Below, in pieces: positions 50,621 through 60,700 of a stretch of DNA of 64,000 bases. Below the pieces are notes generated by a model that saw only the letters and a program-made list of their open reading frames with translations, was not told the origin of the DNA and ran no database searches. The stretch comes from UTCHB3 sp964625575 (GTDB lineage Bacteria; Bacteroidota; Ignavibacteria; Ignavibacteriales; Ignavibacteriaceae): assembly GCA_964625575.1 (NCBI GenBank), contig CAZVBQ010000006.1, forward strand, positions 1 through 64,000. Reading direction: 5' to 3'. A program made the position numbers and the translations under genes. The first letter of the stretch is position 1. Each line of letters opens with the position of its first letter.

Positions 50621-52432
50621 ATGAAAACCAAATTCAACCTTTTTTCGGCTTTTTTAGCCATCGCAATCATCGTATCGGTCTGGTCGCCCGACATCTCGGC
50701 TCAGAGAAAGAAAAATCAGGTGGAAGTGAATCACGACAGTATCGTGATCGCCACCTATGGCAAACCGGTATACGGTACCGAGCAGTACAAGAAAATTCAG
50801 GAAGTGGCAAAGGTACTCAACAAAGCCGCCGGGCTTTCGGGCAACAGCGCGATCCACTTCAAACTTATTCAGAACGAAGAGATCAACGCTTTCGCGTATA
50901 TTAACGATAGCATCTACGTTCACACAGGACTTTTCAAATCGGTCGGCAACAGCATCGACCAGCTCGCGTTCGTTCTCGCTCATGAGCTCGCTCACGTTAT
51001 GATGAAGCACCCCGCCAAAGGCGATGAGTTCCTTCAGAAGAACCCCAACGCCACCGAGGAGCAGTTCCTTAAACTGAGCCGCGACATGGAGTTTGAAGCT
51101 GACAAATACGCTGTTCTCTACACCATGAGAGCGGGATACTCACCTCTCGGCGGTATCGAGTGGTTCAACTACATGACCAACCAGGGCTACGAGTACACCC
51201 CTCACACCATGAACTACGTTACACATCCAAACTTCACTGCCAGAGTGGTAGAGGTTTTCAAGCACATCGCAACCTACTATGAGTACGCCAGAAACTTCGA
51301 ATACGGTATGATCTACCTCAACTCGGGCGACTACAAGAACGCGATCACCGCTTTCAACAAATTCATCTCGGCTTACCCGAACTTCAAGGAAGGCTACAAC
51401 AACCTCGCGGTGGCGGTTCTCTCACAGAAGCTCAACCAGAAGGGTATCAAGCTCGAAGTGGCGCTGCCAACAACACTCTCGAAAGTTGACTTCTTCACCA
51501 GCATTTTCACAGTGAACACCAAAAGAGGCGAGTACAACCTTAAGAATTCTGAGCTGACAGAAGCTGAAAAAGCCCTCTCGAAAGCGATTGAACTCGACCC
51601 CAACTACCTCCAGGCGTACATCAACATGGCGGTTCTGAATACCCTTACAAAGAACTACAAGAGTGCCACCGAAGCAATTGCCAAGGCAGAGAAGGTTACC
51701 AAAAAGTCATACGACGTTATGCTTGCCAAGGGTTTCCTCCAGCTCGAGCAGAACAAATACAAGGAAGCAGTTGATATCTTCAAATCAGCCAACACTTCCG
51801 AACCGAGCAGACCTGAAGCCCTCTTCAACATGGCTCTCGCGTACACCTACGGCTCGATGAAGAATGAAGCCATCTCAACCTGGAAGTCATTCATCAGCAA
51901 GTTCAAAGACAGCTACTACGCCTCTGAAGCGAAGGAAAAACTTGACGTGCTCGAAGGAAAGAAAGCTCCACAGGTTGACAACAAGAAAAAAGATCCTTCA
52001 CCGAACGATAACAGACCTAACACCAGACCTAAAAACCAGGTTAAGAAGTCATCACTCGCCCCCGGATCGCTCGCTTTCGCAGGTGTCACAATCGGAATGA
52101 GCCAGGACGATGTTATGAAGAAACTCAAACTGCCGACTGAAAAAGACAAAGACGAATACGGCGACATCTGGTCATACGATTCACCTTCACTCATCGTCTA
52201 CTTCGACAAAGAGAACAAGGTTGTAGGTATCACTTCCTTCGACCCGACTGTGAAACTGAACGTAAAGGGAACTACCATCAGCGTTAACAGCAGCCTCGAT
52301 GAAGTTGCAAAACTGCTCGGCGAAGCTGACTTCACAGACGACTACGGCTCCGAAGTGCAGATGGTTTGGGAACAGTACGGAATTATCCTCTACGCGATCG
52401 ACGGTATCGTTGCAGGATTGATGATCTACTAA
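50621..52432 (+). CDS. Exported M48-family metallopeptidase with TPR repeats
   Basis: A 603-residue protein with a signal peptide (NLFSAFLAIAIIVSVWSPDISA). The M48 zinc motif is HELAH (His121-Glu122...His125), with the third ligand in MEFEADKYAV near Glu159. TPR helices fill about 215-440 (FEYGMIYLNSGDYKNAITAFNKF and similar). A basic, Pro-rich linker leads to two copies of a small domain (LAFAGVTIGMSQDDVMKKL and LNVKGTTISVNSSLDEVAKLLG) resembling BamE/SmpA-type folds. It recalls BepA, a periplasmic peptidase-chaperone for outer-membrane proteins, with the extra C-terminal domains as a difference. GGAG lies before the ATG. Confidence 0.9.
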   Translation: MKTKFNLFSAFLAIAIIVSVWSPDISAQRKKNQVEVNHDSIVIATYGKPVYGTEQYKKIQEVAKVLNKAAGLSGNSAIHFKLIQNEEINAFAYINDSIYVHTGLFKSVGNSIDQLAFVLAHELAHVMMKHPAKGDEFLQKNPNATEEQFLKLSRDMEFEADKYAVLYTMRAGYSPLGGIEWFNYMTNQGYEYTPHTMNYVTHPNFTARVVEVFKHIATYYEYARNFEYGMIYLNSGDYKNAITAFNKFISAYPNFKEGYNNLAVAVLSQKLNQKGIKLEVALPTTLSKVDFFTSIFTVNTKRGEYNLKNSELTEAEKALSKAIELDPNYLQAYINMAVLNTLTKNYKSATEAIAKAEKVTKKSYDVMLAKGFLQLEQNKYKEAVDIFKSANTSEPSRPEALFNMALAYTYGSMKNEAISTWKSFISKFKDSYYASEAKEKLDVLEGKKAPQVDNKKKDPSPNDNRPNTRPKNQVKKSSLAPGSLAFAGVTIGMSQDDVMKKLKLPTEKDKDEYGDIWSYDSPSLIVYFDKENKVVGITSFDPTVKLNVKGTTISVNSSLDEVAKLLGEADFTDDYGSEVQMVWEQYGIILYAIDGIVAGLMIY

Positions 52433-52463
52433 AAATTCCCTCCCGGTCTCCGGAATTTTCTGA

Positions 52464-52494
52464 AAAGCCGCTCTGATGAAGGGCGGCTTTTTTT
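52464..52494 (+). terminator. Intrinsic terminator after the M48 gene
   Basis: AAAGCCGC (52464-52471) pairs with GCGGCTTT (52483-52490), continuing into a T-run to 52494. Confidence 0.85.
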
Positions 52495-52594
52495 ATGCCT
52501 TTTTCTTGAACACGATTAACAGGATTAGGAAGGTTTTTCAGGATTTTTCTGTCTTGAACACGATTAACAGGATTTCAAAAGATTTACAGGATAT

Positions 52595-52843
52595 CCCCGC
52601 TTTGCGGGGGTTACACTCCCCGTAGGGGAGAAATGTCGGTAGGTAACAATTTTAACAATTAATTGCTCCCCGTAGGGGTGCTATTCCGATTAGGGGGATG
52701 TACAACACCAGATCACTTTGTGGTATCCGTTGGGGGCGATCTGCCCCGCGGGGGCAAACCAACCCCGCTTCGCGGGGTTTAAAAGGGGTATGGTAGAAAC
52801 GACAAAAATAAAAAGCACCCCGCCAGGGGTGCAACAGGGGTAG
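52595..52843. repeat. Direct repeat, copy 1 (249 bp)
   Basis: It matches 53237-53485 at an offset of 642 bases with two mismatches seen by eye (T/C at 52603, A/C in GGTAGGTAACAA). Inside are five short palindromes: CTCCCCGTAGGGGAG, CTCCCCGTAGGGG, GCCCCGCGGGGGC, CCCCGCTTCGCGGGG and CACCCCGCCAGGGGTG. This composition suits a REP/BIME-like element more than an insertion sequence; no transposase is encoded. Confidence 0.85.
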
Positions 52844-52929
52844 AGGATGTCAGTATTCAAATCATTTTTCTTTTTTTCAAACCTCTCACCCCCTGCCCCC
52901 TCTCTCCTTTGCTAAAGGAGCGAGGGGGA

Positions 52930-53058
52930 AATGGCTGAACCAAAAGCGCTGAATTCCCGTCGCCTCCGCTAATGGGAAAATAACTCGCTTCGCTCAAACA
53001 GATTTTCCCATTCACGCTCCGGCTTCCGGTAATTCTCTCCGCGCTTTTGGTTAGGCCA
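52930..53058. repeat. Nested inverted repeat between the two direct repeats
   Basis: Outer arms (about 52933-52949, GAACCAAAAGCGC; 53041-53056, GCGCTTTTGGTTAGGCC) and inner arms AATGGGAAAAT (52971-52981) / ATTTTCCCATT (53002-53012) form one cruciform with a TCGCTTCGCT apex. Confidence 0.7.
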
Positions 53059-53236
53059 TTCTCCCATAAATCATTCGTGCCATTATTTTGAAAGTTTTAT
53101 GCTTCAGGAGGGGCTACTACTTATTATTGCTTTGTGGCGCAAGTCCCGAAGGGATGCAACTTATTGTTACTTTGTGAAGTCCCGATCCATCGGAACTTGC
53201 GTTGCTCCCGCGGGGACAGGCCTCCGGGCAAGCTAC

Positions 53237-53485
53237 CCCCGCTTCGCGGGGGTTACACTCCCCGTAGGGGAGAAATGTCGGTAGGTCACAATTTTAACAA
53301 TTAATTGCTCCCCGTAGGGGTGCTATTCCGATTAGGGGGATGTACAACACCAGATCACTTTGTGGTATCCGTTGGGGGCGATCTGCCCCGCGGGGGCAAA
53401 CCAACCCCGCTTCGCGGGGTTTAAAAGGGGTATGGTAGAAACGACAAAAATAAAAAGCACCCCGCCAGGGGTGCAACAGGGGTAG
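53237..53485. repeat. Direct repeat, copy 2 (249 bp)
   Basis: The second near-identical copy of 52595-52843. Its right end lies four bases from the stop codon of the unknown minus-strand gene that follows, so it may have entered right behind that gene. Confidence 0.85.
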
Positions 53486-53488
53486 GAT

Positions 53489-53908
53489 TTATTCCGAATA
53501 TTTTTTTCTCCAATATTCAATCAGATCATCGAAGAAGGGTTCCGGTGTCTGTCGTTTAACCGTCATTTTCGCTAAGCGGTCGAACTCAACGAAATTTTTT
53601 GCGATCAAACCATGCTTTCGCGCGATATTCTTGGTGCTCTCATCCAGAAGTTCCCTCGTGACATCCGTGCAACCGCTCTCCATCGCGCCATTTCTTCTCC
53701 CGATAAATTCGAGATGTGTCGTGTGCAAAACGACATAGGCGATCAATTTATTATCGTAATAGAAATGGGCGTTTTTATCGGTACTTATCCATAAACCGGG
53801 CGCGTTTCCGCTGACAATTTTATCGAAAAAATAATACGCCGACGGGAAAAAATCTTTATATGGTCTTAAAGATGATAAAAATCCGGGTTGCAAATTACTT
53901 CCATGCAT
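53489..53908 (-). CDS. Unknown 139-residue protein next to the CRISPR array
   Basis: A small soluble protein with no signal peptide or membrane span. It is rich in aromatic residues at the start (YKDFFPSAYYFFDKIVSG), then DKNAHFYYDNKLIAYVVLHTTHLEFIGRR and an acidic/basic helical tail ending DDLIEYWRKKYSE. No family recognised. Codon use is normal-looking and the frame is intact. TATCATTGAATGATA (53995-54009) lies about 90 bases upstream and could be an operator. Its neighbours are repeats, a second unknown gene and the array; whether it has a link to defence is not shown. Confidence 0.55.
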   Translation of the reverse strand: MHGSNLQPGFLSSLRPYKDFFPSAYYFFDKIVSGNAPGLWISTDKNAHFYYDNKLIAYVVLHTTHLEFIGRRNGAMESGCTDVTRELLDESTKNIARKHGLIAKNFVEFDRLAKMTVKRQTPEPFFDDLIEYWRKKYSE

Positions 53909-54183
53909 GATACCTCCAAGTTTCAGGTTGATTTCTATAATGTTAAATGCTCAAGATTACATCCGAAACATAACGACTTCCATTCCAGGTTTTCTATCAT
54001 TGAATGATAATTTTTGAAATGTTGAATGTTGAAGTCTTGAACACGATTAACAGGATTGAGGAGGATTTTCAGGATAACCCCGCTCCGCGGGGTCAGCCCT
54101 GTTAAGGGCTAAGTGTGGATAGAAAAATGTTGTATCAAAACACGTTCTCCGCCAGGGGGACAGTATGATTCGGGGGATATTGT
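53909..54183. repeat. Intergenic stretch with palindromes between two unknown genes
   Basis: It contains the 15-base palindrome TATCATTGAATGATA (53995-54009), another copy of GAACACGATTAACAGGATT, CCCCGCTCCGCGGGG and AGCCCTGTTAAGGGCT. No gene is visible. The same words occur in the 52.4-53.5 kb region, so this is part of the same repeat-laden segment. Confidence 0.6.
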
Positions 54184-54603
54184 TTAGAACAGACCGGAAT
54201 TATCTTCCCTGCCCCAATAATCGTTCTGATCTATATTTTGGTTCGGGACATACGCCAATATCTCATCATCTCCCATTTCGATGTGGTGAACGCTCTCCGG
54301 GTAATACATTGCCATCCGGGCATTCATGTAATTGACCGCGTTACGGAAATTTTTCTCTTCACTTCCCGAATCGAGGATTTCATGAACCCTGTCATCAAAA
54401 TAATCGAAATTCTCTGGCAACATTCGCTCATAACTGTCCAATTGCTCCGGCGCGTACTTCCGCAACAACGGATAAAGCACTTCCCAATACCCGCCGCAAT
54501 ACTTATACTCTCCGCGTCCCTGTTCATTCGTCATCCAAACCCTCAGAAGTATCCTGCATCTTTCATCGAGTGGTTTGGGCTGTTTTTTGTTTGTTTTTGA
54601 CAT
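54184..54603 (-). CDS. Unknown 139-residue acidic protein bordering the CRISPR array
   Basis: ATG 54603 is chosen over one five codons upstream, because AGGA lies at proper distance before it. The protein is soluble, starts SKTNKKQPKPLDERCRILL, carries EYKYCGGYWEVLYPLLRKYAPEQLD and ends in an acidic tail (EMGDDEILAYVPNQNIDQ). Many Tyr and Glu residues, no catalytic pattern recognised. Its start codon is about 105 bases from the first CRISPR repeat, on the leader-distal side of the array, where cas genes are not expected. No function proposed. Confidence 0.6.
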   Translation of the reverse strand: MSKTNKKQPKPLDERCRILLRVWMTNEQGRGEYKYCGGYWEVLYPLLRKYAPEQLDSYERMLPENFDYFDDRVHEILDSGSEEKNFRNAVNYMNARMAMYYPESVHHIEMGDDEILAYVPNQNIDQNDYWGREDNSGLF

Positions 54604-54709
54604 TTGGTTCCTTTGCATTAAGGATAAAAACGGTGATTAAGCATTATATTTTTCCCATTCTCTCTGCCCGGTGAATTTTCGTGACAGTGTCAAAAAAATC
54701 TTCTCCGGT

Positions 54710-57700
54710 GTTTCAATCCTTGTTATTCTGGAATTGGCTTTAGAAGTTGAGTATCGATCTAAGCTCGATCTCAAGCCCGAATAGTTTCAATCCTTATTAT
54801 TCTGGAATGGGCTTTAGAAGATACCGCGGTGAGCGCACCCACTGGTTACCGGATCAGTTTCAATCCTTGTTATTCTGGAATTGGCTTTAGAAGTTGGGGA
54901 TGCGGGTGCCCTGATCGAATATTTGAAGTCTCAATCCTTGTTATTCTGGAATTGGCTTTAGAAGAATCACACAAGACTACCGCCTCGCCCCCGAGCACTA
55001 GTTTCAATCCTTGTTATTCTGGAATTGGCTTTAGAAGCTGGTGATGATCTTCTCCTGTCCGGGGATGTACTTTGGTTTCAATCCTTGTTATTCTGGAATT
55101 GGCTTTAGAAGTATGAGCTCTACAAGAAGAACAGGAACCTGTTCCTGTTTCAATCCTTGATATTCTGGAATTGGCTTTAGAAGTCTTTTGGCAAGGATTC
55201 GGCGGTTATGCTCCATTTAAGTTTCAATCCTTGTTATTCTGGAATTGGCTTTAGAAGACGACCGCCTTCTCAGTCGGTACCGCGCCAAGTTTGTTTCAAT
55301 CCTTGTTATTCTGGAATTGGCTTTAGAAGAGTAAAAACTCGCTTCGAAAAACATCCTTGAAATTTGTTTCAATCCTTGTTATTCTGGAATTGGCTTTAGA
55401 AGGGGATGACGAAGGAAGATGGTAAAGGGAGTTGGGGAGTTTCAATCCTTGTTATTCTGGAATTGGCTTTAGAAGCCAACAGTTCAGGTCTGTCCAACAC
55501 TATCTCAATGTTTCAATTCTTGTTATTCTGGAATTGGCTTTAGAAGTTTAACGCCATGACAGCGCCATATAAGGTGCTTATGTTTCAATCCTTGTTATTC
55601 TGGAATTGGCTTTAGAAGTGGCTGCTTTTTCTTCCAATTTTTCTATTTCAGCGTGTTTCAATCCTTGTTATTCTGGAATTGGCTTTAGAAGAAGTTTCCT
55701 GTGAGGAAGTGGCGGTTTCTTTCACGGTTTCAATCCTTGTTATTCTGGAATTGGCTTTAGAAGGATTCCCTAAGATCTTGCAAAGAATATTTGGAATACG
55801 TTTCAATCCTTGTTATTCTGGAATTGGCTTTAGAAGAAGAAAGGCACACCCGACACTTATCCATTTTCCAGTTTCAATCCTTGTTATTCTGGAATTGGCT
55901 TTAGAAGAGAACGGCATAGCTGGTTTTCAGCGCGTTCGAGAGTTTCAATCCTTGTTATTCTGGAATTGGCTTTAGAAGGAGCTTCATTACGAAGTTTCTT
56001 CTTCTTCAGATCGGTTTCAATCCTTGTTATTCTGGAATTGGCTTTAGAAGTTTGGTGTTTTGATTTAATCTATATGGCAACGGAGTTTCAATCCTTGTTA
56101 TTCTGGAATTGGCTTTAGAAGTTATCACGGTATTGTGATGCAATACGAAAAGAATTGTTTCAATCCTTGTTATTCTGGAATTGGCTTTAGAAGTGCTGAT
56201 GGGTTCGGGCGGTTTGATGCGGTATTCGTGTTTCAATCCTTGTTATTCTGGAATTGGCTTTAGAAGTTTTTAAGTTGCTTCGCCAAATCAAAGAACTCAA
56301 GTTTCAATCCTTGTTATTCTGGAATTGGCTTTAGAAGACCCCGGAAGCGCTTTCCCGTTTCGCCAAAAGAAGTTTCAATCCTTGTTATTCTGGAATTGGC
56401 TTTAGAAGATCGTATTTATTCCGAAACTCAACCGCCCTTTGAGTTTCAATCCTTGTTATTCTGGAATTGGCTTTAGAAGTGTGTTTTGAGACTGTGAACG
56501 GTCTTTCGATGTCAGTTTCAATCCTTGTTATTCTGGAATTGGCTTTAGAAGAACTATTACAAGTGGTATGGCTCATGCAGGAGCATGTTTCAATCCTTGT
56601 TATTCTGGAATTGGCTTTAGAAGCCGGCAATCGTGGACAATGTACCGAGGGAATCACTTGGTTTCAATCCTTGTTATTCTGGAATTGGCTTTAGAAGTGG
56701 TGTATCCCTTTCAGACGGTACGACCACAGTCAGTTTCAATCCTTGTTATTCTGGAATTGGCTTTAGAAGTACTTTGGCAAGTGCTTTATCAATGTTGTTT
56801 GTATGTTTCAATCCTTGTTATTCTGGAATTGGCTTTAGAAGTAAATTGTTTTATTTTTTCGTTCATTTTCATTGTGTTTCAATCCTTGTTATTCTGGAAT
56901 TGGCTTTAGAAGAACACTTAATTGGGGCTATGATTTAATCACGGACGCGTTTCAATCCTTGTTATTCTGGAATTGGCTTTAGAAGAGTATAAACAGGGTG
57001 AAATTATTTTGAAAGTGAAGTTTCAATCCTTGTTATTCTGGAATTGGCTTTAGAAGACTGTTGCTTTTGCAGTTCGAGAACGACCCGGCAGTTTCAATCC
57101 TTGTTATTCTGGAATTGGCTTTAGAAGTCTTTCGAGCTTCATTACGACCCGCCCAATATGTGTGTTTCAATCTTTGTTATTCTGGAATTGGCTTTAGAAG
57201 CCGAGCCGGTTACATTGCCCTGCCAGCCTGAAAAGTTTCAATCCTTGTTATTCTGGAATTGGCTTTAGAAGCATAGTTCGTTAGGCTCCACTTGTATTTG
57301 TCGATGGTTTCAATCCTTGTTATTCTGGAATTGGCTTTAGAAGTCCACGCAATCCGTGACTTCGTGGCACGATTCAGGAGTTTCAATCCTTGTTATTCTG
57401 GAATTGGCTTTAGAAGTTTGCTTTTTGTGCTGGTGTCATTTTATTGTTCCTTGTGTTTCAATCCTTGTTATTCTGGAATTGGCTTTAGAAGGTGAAGGTG
57501 AGATCGCCCTTTATTTGCACCGAGTGTTTCAATCCTTGTTATTCTGGAATTGGCTTTAGAAGTTCCATCTCTGCCCGCTTTCGCGAACGCGTCGTAGTTT
57601 CAATCCTTGTTATTCTGGAATTGGCTTTAGAAGCGGGCATGATTATCCCAGAACGCCTCGACCGCTGCGTTTCAATCCTTGTTATTCTGGAATTGGCTTT

Positions 57701-60700
57701 AGAAGCTTTTGAACTATCCGGAAAATCCGGATGGTTGGAAGTTTCAATCCTTGTTATTCTGGAATTGGCTTTAGAAGAGGTATCAAGAGATGACATTCAC
57801 TTGCTCGGATATGAAGTTTCAATCCTTGTTATTCTGGAATTGGCTTTAGAAGACGAAAAACCCAAAGGCAAAGCCGGCCGCCCGCGGTTTCAATCCTTGT
57901 TATTCTGGAATTGGCTTTAGAAGCGTTGTCATCGGTCAGATAGTTTCCGCTATCGTCGGGTTTCAATCCTTGTTATTCTGGAATTGGCTTTAGAAGGTTA
58001 TGCGGCCACCGCGTGGCTCTTTTTTGATAATGTTTCAATCCTTGTTATTCTGGAATTGGCTTTAGAAGAATTCGAGTTCGTCTTCTTCAATACGAGTTCT
58101 TTGGTTTCAATCCTTGTTATTCTGGAATTGGCTTTAGAAGTCTGCAGGAAGTGCTAACATCTCGGCTTGGCTGGGTTTCAATCCTTGTTATTCTGGAATT
58201 GGCTTTAGAAGCTTACAAAGTTTGTAAGAAAGTGCGATTTTGGGCGTTTCAATCCTTGTTATTCTGGAATTGGCTTTAGAAGGAAGCTGTAGAACTCTTT
58301 CAGCGCTTCCAACGCAGGTTTCAATCCTTGTTATTCTGGAATTGGCTTTAGAAGTGTTCTTGTATATTTCCATCGCATGTTCGGTTTTCGGTTTCAATCC
58401 TTGTTATTCTGGAATTGGCTTTAGAAGTATATACGGCACTGCATTTGCCGAAGCCGCCGGGGTTTCAATCCTTGTTATTCTGGAATTGGCTTTAGAAGTC
58501 GATCTTCCCATCCTCGCCGACCCATGAGATGCAATGTTTCAATCCTTGTTATTCTGGAATTGGCTTTAGAAGGTTTCATGGGTGGTATGTTCCGTCAATG
58601 GAGAGAGTTTCAATCCTTGTTATTCTGGAATTGGCTTTAGAAGGAGCAAGTCAGGGCAAGGCTTAGGCAATTCGATATGTTTCAATCCTTGTTATTCTGG
58701 AATTGGCTTTAGAAGTGGCTCGATCATGGTGTATATCCCGCGCTTTTATTGTTTCAATCCTTGTTATTCTGGAATTGGCTTTAGAAGGCCACGCAACAGC
58801 CGCTCGCCGGTGGCCACTGGTAGTTTCAATCCTTGTTATTCTGGAATTGGCTTTAGAAGTACATTATTAGGGAAAATGAGAAAAATAGAAAACTGTTTCA
58901 ATCCTTGTTATTCTGGAATTGGCTTTAGAAGTGGGAAAAGGAAAGTTTGATTTTGGAGACTGGATTCGTTTCAATCCTTGTTATTCTGGAATTGGCTTTA
59001 GAAGATTTTGAGGACATTTTTAGCGTGATTACGGACGGCTGTTTCAATCCTTGTTATTCTGGAATTGGCTTTAGAAGTTGACATAAATGTTCCCGAACGC
59101 ACCGCCCTGAGTTTCAATCCTTGTTATTCTGGAATTGGCTTTAGAAGACCGGATCATACAACACCGGAACATGCTTTGCGCTGTTTCAATCCTTGTTATT
59201 CTGGAATTGGCTTTAGAAGGTGGGGCGTATGCTTGGCGCTTGGATAAAAACAGGTTTCAATCCTTGTTATTCTGGAATTGGCTTTAGAAGGATGAAGATT
59301 TCTGGGCCGCTCACACCGGAATGGGGTTTCAATCCTTGTTATTCTGGAATTGGCTTTAGAAGGAAAATTGAGGAGAAATTGAAACAATACAGAGGGGTTT
59401 CAATCCTTGTTATTCTGGAATTGGCTTTAGAAGGCAGGATGTCAATCCGCAGGTATGGGCGACTGCAGTTTCAATCCTTGTTATTCTGGAATTGGCTTTA
59501 GAAGATGGAAGAAAACGACAATGTAGTTTTGTTCTGGGAGTTTCAATCCTTGTTATTCTGGAATTGGCTTTAGAAGGTTTCGCGTCGCGCGCGATCAGAT
59601 AATTTGCCCCTTGGTTTCAATCCTTGTTATTCTGGAATTGGCTTTAGAAGATCACTCCATTTCGATTCCACAGCGGCCCGATATGTTTCAATCCTTGTTA
59701 TTCTGGAATTGGCTTTAGAAGATCGGTTGGCTGGGTTGCAGTTTCGCGATCGGTGTGTTTCAATCCTTGTTATTCTGGAATTGGCTTTAGAAGTGAAGCC
59801 GTCAGGATCGAAAACGCACGACCGATGAGTTTCAATCCTTGTTATTCTGGAATTGGCTTTAGAAGATCGCAGAAGACATTCGGTATTCGGGTTCAATCTA
59901 GTTTCAATCCTTGTTATTCTGGAATTGGCTTTAGAAGGTTATTACAAGGTTTATGAACATGCTGAGGATGTGTTTCAATCCTTGTTATTCTGGAATTGGC
60001 TTTAGAAGGCAACGGCGCTTGAGATCGAGCGCCTTTTCACGCAGTTTCAATCCTTGTTATTCTGGAATTGGCTTTAGAAGCAAGAAACAGACTGGACGGC
60101 GGCCTTCAGCAAGAGTTTCAATCCTTGTTATTCTGGAATTGGCTTTAGAAGCGCTCACGCCCCTGCAGAAGCCTTATCCTGCCCTGTTTCAATCCTTGTT
60201 ATTCTGGAATTGGCTTTAGAAGATGTTGTTCAGCGCTATCACATCTGACATGACTAGTTTCAATCCTTGTTATTCTGGAATTGGCTTTAGAAGTAGAGAG
60301 CGCGTGGAATACCCATGCGATACATGTGGGTTTCAATCCTTGTTATTCTGGAATTGGCTTTAGAAGTTTACCGGTACGGTAAGGATCGATACACAGTACG
60401 GGTTTCAATCCTTGTTATTCTGGAATTGGCTTTAGAAGGAGAGCATCTTGTTTGATCGCTTTATCTCCGAACTTGTTTCAATCCTTGTTATTCTGGAATT
60501 GGCTTTAGAAGGAGCTGTCACTGTGCATTTTATGACAGGGTAAGGTAGTTTCAATCCTTGTTATTCTGGAATTGGCTTTAGAAGTGTTCCCTTTCTTTGG
60601 TTGAAAAACATGAAAACTGGTGTTTCAATCCTTGTTATTCTGGAATTGGCTTTAGAAGGTGCTCTTTTCGTCTTTGCCCCCGCCTTTCGGAGCGTTTCAA

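Larger units (their letters stand above)
52433..53488. repeat. 1.05-kb gene-free region of REP-like palindromes
   Basis: No gene is supported. From left to right it holds a terminator, two copies of the word GAACACGATTAACAGGATT, the first long direct repeat (52595-52843), a cruciform (52930-53058), further palindromes such as AAGTCCCGAAGGGA, and the second long direct repeat (53237-53485). Identical 60-codon frames inside both repeat copies are by-products of the duplication. Confidence 0.8.

Noticed and set aside
53099..53284. A 61-codon plus-strand frame in the repeat region
   Set aside because: It crosses from unique palindromic DNA into the second direct repeat and has no coding features.
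52652..53476. Two identical 60-codon minus-strand frames (52652-52834 and 53294-53476)
   Set aside because: They lie inside the duplicated palindrome-rich repeat; identity follows from the duplication, and there is no ribosome site or coding pattern.
54619..54709. A possible CRISPR leader left of the first repeat
   Set aside because: The flank is only about 90 bases, is not especially AT-rich next to the repeat, and the adjoining repeats are the degenerate ones, so this is the trailer end.
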